From Edaphochlamys debaryana (lineage: Eukaryota; Chlorophyta; Chlorophyceae; Chlamydomonadales), in contig JAEHOE010000001.1 of NCBI GenBank assembly GCA_016858145.1, positions 434,001 through 498,000 on the forward strand: a DNA stretch of 64,000 nt. The letters run 5' to 3'. Below, piece by piece: positions 58,201 through 64,000 of this stretch. The position numbers and the translations under genes are program-made. The notes beneath the pieces were generated by a model. It did no database searches and had not been told where the DNA came from. It was given only the letters and a program-made list of their open reading frames with translations. Position 1 is the first letter of the stretch; each line of letters opens with the position of its first letter.

Positions 58201-61200
58201 ACGAGACGGCACCCGCGAGCGGCAGAGATGACAGGAGGCGAGAGCGCAGTGACGCGGTGGGGCTGCTTCCAGGCACAAGCGGAGCGGCGTTAGCGTGTCT
58301 GCAAGCCCGGTCGCTTGCGTGCCCCGACCCCACGGCCCCGGCTGCCCGCTCTCACCGACGCTGGGGGCGTGTACCCGGTCCAGGCCCAGTAGGCGGCCTT
58401 GAGGCTCTGGCGCCAGCCCCAGCCCGCCTCGTAGTCGAGCACCTGCTCCTCCACCTGCGCCTGCAGCAGGGAGCCCACGGCCGCGGGGGCCATGCCCGCA
58501 GACAGGTTGGCTGATGCCACGTCCACCAGCGCCCTGAGGGGGGAGGGGGGGGTCAGCAGGGGTCAGCGAGGGCAACAGTCGAGGGTTTCCGGTGCGCGGC
58601 CCATGCAACATCGGGGTCACGGGGCAGGGGATGGTCAGATGGTCATGCAGTACGGCAGTGCAAGCTACCGATGACGCGCAATGCGCATCCGCCGGGTGCT
58701 GCCGGCACGGCTGAAGCGGGCGTGTGGGTGCGGGCCAGCTGGGGGTTGCGTGCGGGGCGGGCTCGACCGTGCCGTGCCGAGCCGCGCTCACCGCAGGGCC
58801 TCGACCCGCATGATGACCGGCCCCGGCACCAGGTTGGGGTGGGCCAGGGTGGCGCTGACGGCGGCCATGTAGGCGGCGGTGGGGGCGGCGTCGAAGCCCG
58901 CGGCCACGAAGTCGGGCAGCCGCGAGGGGGAGAGCGCGTCGGAGCGGAAGGGCACAATCATGTCTGGGGCGGCAAAGACGGCAGAGGGTAGGGGACCGAG
59001 GGGTTAGAGACAGGAGCAGGGCAGGTCTTGGCAGTGGCAGGTGCGGACTGCCCAAGCGCAGGGGCAGGCACTCAAGCGCGGGCGGGGTAGGGGCCAGGGA
59101 GGCTGCAGCCTCGCCCTTGCCCTGGCACACTGCTTTCAAGGCCGATCCGCCAGGGGCCGGGCACTCACTGTCCGCGGAGAGCGAGAGGTTGAGGTTGGCG
59201 TTGGACACGTACGACAGAAAGCCGAAGGCGGCGCGCTGCCGCTCCGGGCTGACGGCGGAGCCCACGACGCCCGCCATACCGCCGTACGGCAGATACGCTG
59301 CGCGATTGACGTACACGGCGGCGCCGTCCTGCAGCGTGTGGGGTTTTGCGGTTGAAGGAAGCAGGGTGGAACTCGGCGAAAGCCGATGCGCGCTGTGTTC
59401 TATCCGCGGCATCCTCTCCCGCACGCGGCCGCACCCTGCAACCGCAGTCTCCAGTCCCCACAGCCGCCCCCACGCCGAGCCCCTCCCAGCCCCATTCCAT
59501 CCACCCCCGCCCTGCCTGAGCCCCCGGTCGCCCACCTGCAAGCGGCTGATGAGCTCCGGCTGCCCGCCCAGCCCCAGCGGGCAGCGCGCCGCCGTGCACG
59601 GCACCCGCTGCTGCAGGGTCCGGTCCCACACCTCCTCGCTGCCCGGCAGCGCTGCCACATCGTACCGCCCCTTGACGAACAGCGGGCCGCCGCCCACGCC
59701 CAATTCAGCCATCTGCAACACGTGGGTACGGCGACACCGTGGAGACGCGGGGGAGACTCCCAGCCTGCCAGAATCGCTATCCCCATCCCTACAAACACCC
59801 TCCCCCCACCCCCACCGCACCTTGAACACGTCGCCCCAGCCGAAGGCCATGTAGCAATCCCCAAGCGCGAAGCTCCGGGCTGCCCGCCCGTACGTGCACT
59901 CCTCGCCCTGCGCAGCCGGGGGCCCAACGATGCGTGCTCAACAGTCGCCTCGCTGCATACGGTATGTCCGAGTCCCACAACCATTGCCCGGGCCCTGAAA
60001 GCACAGGCTGGGGCTGCCGTTCATGGGTGCCTGTCAAGCGGTGGTGCGGATGCAGCCCGTGGAGCCTCACGCCCCGCCTCCCCGGCGCCGCACCTCTACG
60101 GCCAGGGGCGTGTGGTACCGCAGCAGCTGCCCGTACACGCGCAGTGCCTCCACCGCCCCCTCGTTGCCGAACAGCGGAAGCAGGTCCTCCGGCTGCAGGA
60201 AGCCGCCTTGCGCCGTACCGCCGTACTGCAGGTACGGCGCTAGCACCATGCCCAGCGCTGAGGCGTAGGTGCAGTCTGCGTGGGGTGGGGTGGGGTGAGT
60301 GAAAGGGGTGCGTCACAAGAAGGGAGGGACGGGCAGGCGGGCACCCTGGCAGGGGTCAGCCGCCAGGGTGCGGCGTGTGCAAGATGGGGGAGACTGGCGG
60401 CTTCAGGTGGGGAGGCCGGCTCCTTGCCTGGGTCTGGCTTGAAGCACACGGCCTGCTCAAATGTGTCGTCGTCGTCATCAAAGTTGGTGTTGTTGAGGAT
60501 GGAGGAGATGTAGAGCACCTCGCTCCAGGTGCGTGGCGCGGTGAGGTTGAACCGCGCAAACACGTCTGCGGAGGACACCGCGAGGGGGGCATGTGGCTGT
60601 TGATGCCTTGCCCGCCAGGCCCTTCGTCCGCATCCCGAGCCAGCTATCCACGGGTCCCTGCCACGCAGCTAGCGCCCTATCTCGTGAGCCTTATTCACTG
60701 GCTTCTGTGGACCCTGGCTCCCCGGCTGAGTGCACCCCACGCCTCGCACCCACGACTCGCCCCGGCCCCACCCTTGCGGTAGTACATGAGCGGCACGCTG
60801 CCGTCAATGGGCATGGCCCAATGATGCGGTACGGCGACGGTGTTGGGCGGCGGCCGTACATTGTCGTACGAAAGCGCCAGGCGCTGCAGCGCGTACGGCA
60901 CCTCGTACCACTGCGCGGGCGTGCCGCGGTAGCCTGCCGCATCCGAGGCGGCGGTTAGGTTCGTCAGGTCCATCATCGCGCCCGCCTGCTCCAACTGATA
61001 GTAACCGTCATCTAGGTAGATGATCCAGGCGTCATGCATGGTCGTCAGGTTGTTGGTATACTCAAAGAGCACTTCCAGCAACAGCTGAGACTCGTCCACG
61101 GGCACTATGTCGACTGCGGTCCCCGTCGCCTCTTCATAGGCAGTTGCCAGGCTGTCGAGGGCCGTGAAGAGGCCGGTGGGGGCCATGATCTGCAGGCTAG

Positions 61201-62161
61201 AGACCTGAGGGGACAGGGGTGGGGGTTGAATGGGTGGGGGTTGAGGCTCGAGGGCTTTGGGGTATTCCTAGCGATGCAGGTAGGAGGGAGGCGCGGGCGA
61301 GGCCGGTTGGGGATAAGGGTGAGGGCAGGCAGCGGGTGGGGCGGCGGTATGCAGAGAGCTGGCAGTCGCTGGCGCCCCTCGGTGCTGCCGACTGAGAGCA
61401 ATCCAGGAGTGCTGGCCAAGCATAGATGTTGAGCCGGGGGCCCGGGGCGCAACACGGCGCCGCAGGCGCCCAGCTGTGACGCAGCTGTGGTACATCGGAG
61501 GGCTTGGGCGCCCCAGCAGACAGCGAGCCCCACCAGTCAACGGGCCTACGCAGTGCCGTCAACACACCCCGCAGTGCTGCCGGCCACTGACTGTGCCGGT
61601 TGGGTCTGGCCAGGGAGTGCCCGGCAAAGGAGGGTCCAGGCCTTCCTGTCCAGGTCCCGCAGAGGCGTGAGCAGGGTTTTTCCCCCACTTTGTCCCCACC
61701 CCCGCCCTGACGTGCTTCCCCGTACATCCTGCGGCATTGCCCGCCAGGCCCCCGAGAGGGCAGGGGTACTCGGCACGCAGGAAGCCCAACGCATCGCACC
61801 TGCGATGAGTCGTCCTCGTTTCCTTCGACACACGCGATGTAGGAGCGAGACATGACTCGCGCAAAGGCCTCTTCCAGGTCTGAAGTGCTGTTATACGCGC
61901 AGCTGCGTGACCAAGAAAGGGCATTCGTCGCTTCGTCGTCACTCTGCGTCCAGCACATCAGGTCCTGTCCACCTTACTTCCATCTACTGGTTCTCACCTG
62001 GACTGCAACTGCTGAGCAGCAACCCGGACGCACGCCTCCACCGGGTCCTGGGCAGCGATAGGGCTGCCCTGCAAGGCATCAGCGACCACAGCACTCCACA
62101 CCAGTAGCGCCAAGGCGAGAACGGCTGCTGGGCGATGCCAAGCACTGGCACCACTGGCCAT
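52226..62161 (-). CDS. Receptor-like class III nucleotide cyclase (binding-protein ectodomain, one TM, two cyclase domains)
   Basis: Twenty-four exons give about 1519 residues: 62161-61998, 61902-61800, 61204-60772, 60565-60428, 60275-60094, 59907-59821, 59712-59536, 59328-59169, 58963-58792, 58533-58356, 58089-57940, 57723-57685, 57517-57402, 57184-57100, 56906-56830, 56643-56517, 56303-56176, 55923-55753, 55562-55503, 55182-55047, 54755-54603, 54379-54234, 53853-53766 and 53515-52226. A signal peptide is followed by a region of about 540 residues like an extracellular solute-binding protein (YALQRLALSYDN, IDGSVPLMYYRK), then a TM helix (about 614-634). Cyclase half 1 has VTDIQDST (Asp664) and EGDSF (Asp708), both metal ligands. 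Half 2 (from 962) has Gly968 instead of the first Asp, Glu1007 and Cys1086 at purine-selecting sites, Ala1093 for the usual Asn, and Arg1097. The tail (1100-1519) is Gly/Ser/Ala-rich. Introns after exons 4 and 11 need GC donors. Likely makes cGMP on an external cue, if active. Confidence 0.85.
53521..53578. repeat. G-rich tandem repeat in the last cyclase intron
   Basis: About seven imperfect units of the type GGTTGGGG or GGTTGGCG run head to tail just after the acceptor of the last exon. The many G runs could fold into a G-quadruplex on the plus strand (C-rich in the pre-mRNA). Confidence 0.6.
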
Positions 62162-62635
62162 GTCTCCTCGGGCCACCGCGGCCCCTCCCACTGCTAAGAG
62201 GAATGCAGAGTACTTGTCGGCATCGCAGGGTCAGTCGCCGGCCGGTTTACGACAAGAGCAAAGAATGAGTGTGCGCTCCCTGACACGCTCGTCGTGCGTA
62301 TCTATCCTGGCGTAGCCTTTAGGGGAAGGGGCAATCCTGGTGTGGCGCTATGGGCACCCAGGCAGCAACGTGGGCAGTTCAGCTGTACGCTTGCCGTGCG
62401 ACTGTGCCCGTTGTCGCCCCATCTGTTCCCCGGGCGCCGGCCCTTCCCCCCCACGTGGGACCCCGACCTGCAAGCAAGTCCTCACAACACCTAGACTCAA
62501 AACCCGTTGTCGCCCCATCTGTTCCCCGTCTGTTCCCCGTCGCCGAGATTCCCTTTCCCCCCCCTAACGCGCCTGCACTCATCCCAAAGCTCATGCTCAT
62601 GCTCATCCCAAGTCCCCGGCTAGTCCCCTAGTCCC
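62162..62635. other. Cyclase promoter region with a 25-base direct repeat
   Basis: It should hold the cyclase promoter and 5' UTR next to 62161 and the 3' end of the small Cys-rich gene at the right. An exact 25-base direct repeat lies at 62407-62431 and 62503-62527, and short CTCATG/CTCATC repeats near 62590-62610. No gene is supported. Confidence 0.5.
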
Positions 62636-63000
62636 CTAGTCCTCAGTGAGGTCCACCACCTCCACCAACGTCCCCACCACAGCCTTGGCCGCAGCCTTCT
62701 TGGCCCGGTACTTGGCCCCCCTGGCCCTGGTCAGGCAGTTCTGGCACACGCCGCACTGGCACACGTGCAGGCGCCGCTTCTGGTTGTAGCCGGCCAGGCC
62801 CGTCCCCTTTGCCAGCGCGGTCTTGTAGCTCTGGGTGCCGTGGGCGGACAGCTGGTTGGGGGTGGCGGTGGCCATGTAGGCGGGCAGGCCGTTGCCGCGC
62901 TCCTCCATGGTCTCAAAGGTCTTGCGGGCGCGCTCGGACAGCTGGTCGGGGGTGGCGGCGGCGAAGTAGGCGGGCAGGCCGTTGCCGTTACATTTTGGTA
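62636..63000 (-). CDS. Small protein with 30-residue repeats and a Cys cluster; 5' end unresolved
   Basis: The frame from about 63000 down to the TAG at 62636 encodes two 30-residue repeats that begin NGLPAYFAAATPDQLSERAR and NGLPAYMATATPNQLSAHGT (DNA spacing 90 bases). Then come a degenerate repeat (TGLAGYNQKRR), a compact cluster HVCQCGVCQNC, a basic run (TRARGAKYRAKKAAAK) and an acidic end VVDLTED. The Cys cluster could bind one metal ion, and the basic run suggests nucleic-acid binding. The only ATG inside (62908) would cut the first repeat, and upstream I find neither an ATG in frame nor a clean AG acceptor before the TTACCAAAATG sequence. It may be a 3' exon, a truncated copy or a pseudogene. 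Family not recognised. Confidence 0.45.
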
Positions 63001-64000
63001 AGGGAAGGGAAAGGGGAAGTGACGTCTCGGCACAACGTTTCGGGCTCTACTTATACTCATGGTTACAGGGATAGGACTGCTGCCCCTGCGGGTTCGCCCA
63101 CTTGCCTGACGGCTGACGCGACTGCCTGTCCTGCCTGTCCCTGGCGATCCCCGGGCGCCTGCGTTCAGCTGCATCCATCAGTTGCGGCCCCCCCGGCCTT
63201 CTAGCTTGCCCCCTTCGACAGAAAGCGCATCAAACTTCAACCACTGAGCTTCAACCACGTTTACGTGCCCAGCCTCGGCTCCAAGCCCGCGGAACTCCTC
63301 ACGAGTCCCACCCTAGTGCCTCAGCCGCCATAACAACGGCGTGAAGCCAATCCGAGCTGGAACCCCACCCTCCCTCGTGGGATGTCAGCCACAGCCCTCA
63401 GCAGCCCTACCCGAGCGGCCGTGGGCAGCCAGCTCCGTGGACAGTCAGCTCCTGTCGGCCAAGGGGAGCGGCTATGTCTATGTGCGTGCTTGGCTGGCTC
63501 CTGAAGACTTCGCACAGAGCGAGACCATCAGCTTGAGGCACCCCGTAGGTCCCGTAGAATTGGAAGAGGGGTTGGAAGGGGTTGGAAGGGGAAGGGACAC
63601 AACCTCGGGCCCTCCAACAAGCAAGTCCCCTTCAGTCGTCGACTCTGCACTCAGGTCGCTGCCGGGCCTCCGCCTCCACCAGAAGCGGGATGGAGACTGG
63701 CCAGGACAACCCGGCCGGCCCGGCCCGAACCGCCAGGGGCTACCTAAGCGTCTCCTTGCACCATCTGAGCGCGCAGTCGAAGGTCCTCTTCTCCGTCACC
63801 CCCTCGCATGTTCCATCAAGCCCTAATCACATTCTAACTTAACAGTATGTGCCGCACTTGCAGTGGCAGTGCCCCTGCTGCACCAGCACGCCAGTCCGGA
63901 GCTCTAGCGCTATACACCAAACGCAAACGGACGAAGCCCGGATCACGTACGCCTCTTGTGATTGCACCGCTCTACCCAGGTTACTGGATCACTGCTAGGG
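63001..64000. other. Right-hand spacer, no gene supported
   Basis: The composition is less GC-rich and contains a CTTCAACCAC tandem near 63236-63260. Open frames on the plus strand around 63341-63842 lack codon bias, splice structure or recognisable domains. It may be a promoter for the small minus-strand gene or for a gene beyond the edge. Confidence 0.4.

Noticed and set aside
63341..63842. Possible plus-strand gene of about 160 codons
   Set aside because: Codon bias is unlike the confirmed exons, several frames are equally open, and no motif or splice signal was found.
1..64000. tRNA, rRNA, CRISPR arrays, intact transposons
   Set aside because: No cloverleaf with B-box, no rRNA core sequence, no spaced repeats and no transposase or reverse-transcriptase motifs were recognised by eye; a covariance-model scan could still find a tRNA I missed.

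Overview
The window looks like nuclear DNA of a GC-rich green alga (Chlorophyta). Its genes are split into many short exons with GT/GC...AG introns, intron ends are C-rich, third codon positions are almost all G or C, and the recognisable families are plant-like or algal (NO VEIN, DUF1997, mTERF-like, MATE, a receptor-type class III nucleotide cyclase). I cannot decide between Chlamydomonadales, Sphaeropleales and a GC-rich trebouxiophyte from sequence alone. No bacterial-type operon, CRISPR array, rRNA, tRNA or intact transposon was found.

Layout, left to right: the 3' end of an unrecognised gene (+, 1-432); a repeat-bearing spacer; an MFS transporter (-, 2.5-5.5 kb); a guanylate-binding-protein-like large GTPase (+, 6.5-10.9 kb); a DUF1997 protein with a probable plastid transit peptide (-, 12.2-14.4 kb), divergent from an mTERF-like helical protein (+, 14.7-17.1 kb); a 20.5-kb, 52-exon NO VEIN homologue (-, 17.7-38.2 kb) with a GHKL-type ATPase module and a C-terminal DUF3883 domain; a MATE transporter (-, 38.8-43.3 kb); a small GATA-like zinc-finger protein (-, 44.1-44.9 kb); a 20-exon fusion of a short-chain dehydrogenase with a zinc-independent medium-chain (quinone/enone) reductase (-, 45.4-51.0 kb); a 24-exon receptor-like tandem nucleotide cyclase (-, 52.2-62.2 kb); and a short Cys-rich repeat gene or fragment (-, 62.6-63.0 kb).

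The exon models were built by hand. I followed conserved reading frame across each junction and required the phases to close. Coding sums divide by three for every complete model except the MATE gene, whose first junction is open; single-base errors in individual boundaries are possible. The genes are independent transcription units and I see no shared pathway. The two most interesting items are the dehydrogenase-reductase fusion, whose halves resemble enzymes of successive steps in animal prostaglandin breakdown, and the receptor cyclase, whose second catalytic half carries the Glu/Cys pair typical of guanylyl cyclases but lacks a metal Asp and the transition-state Asn. Seven introns across four genes need a GC donor, which is a high share of the roughly 130 introns.
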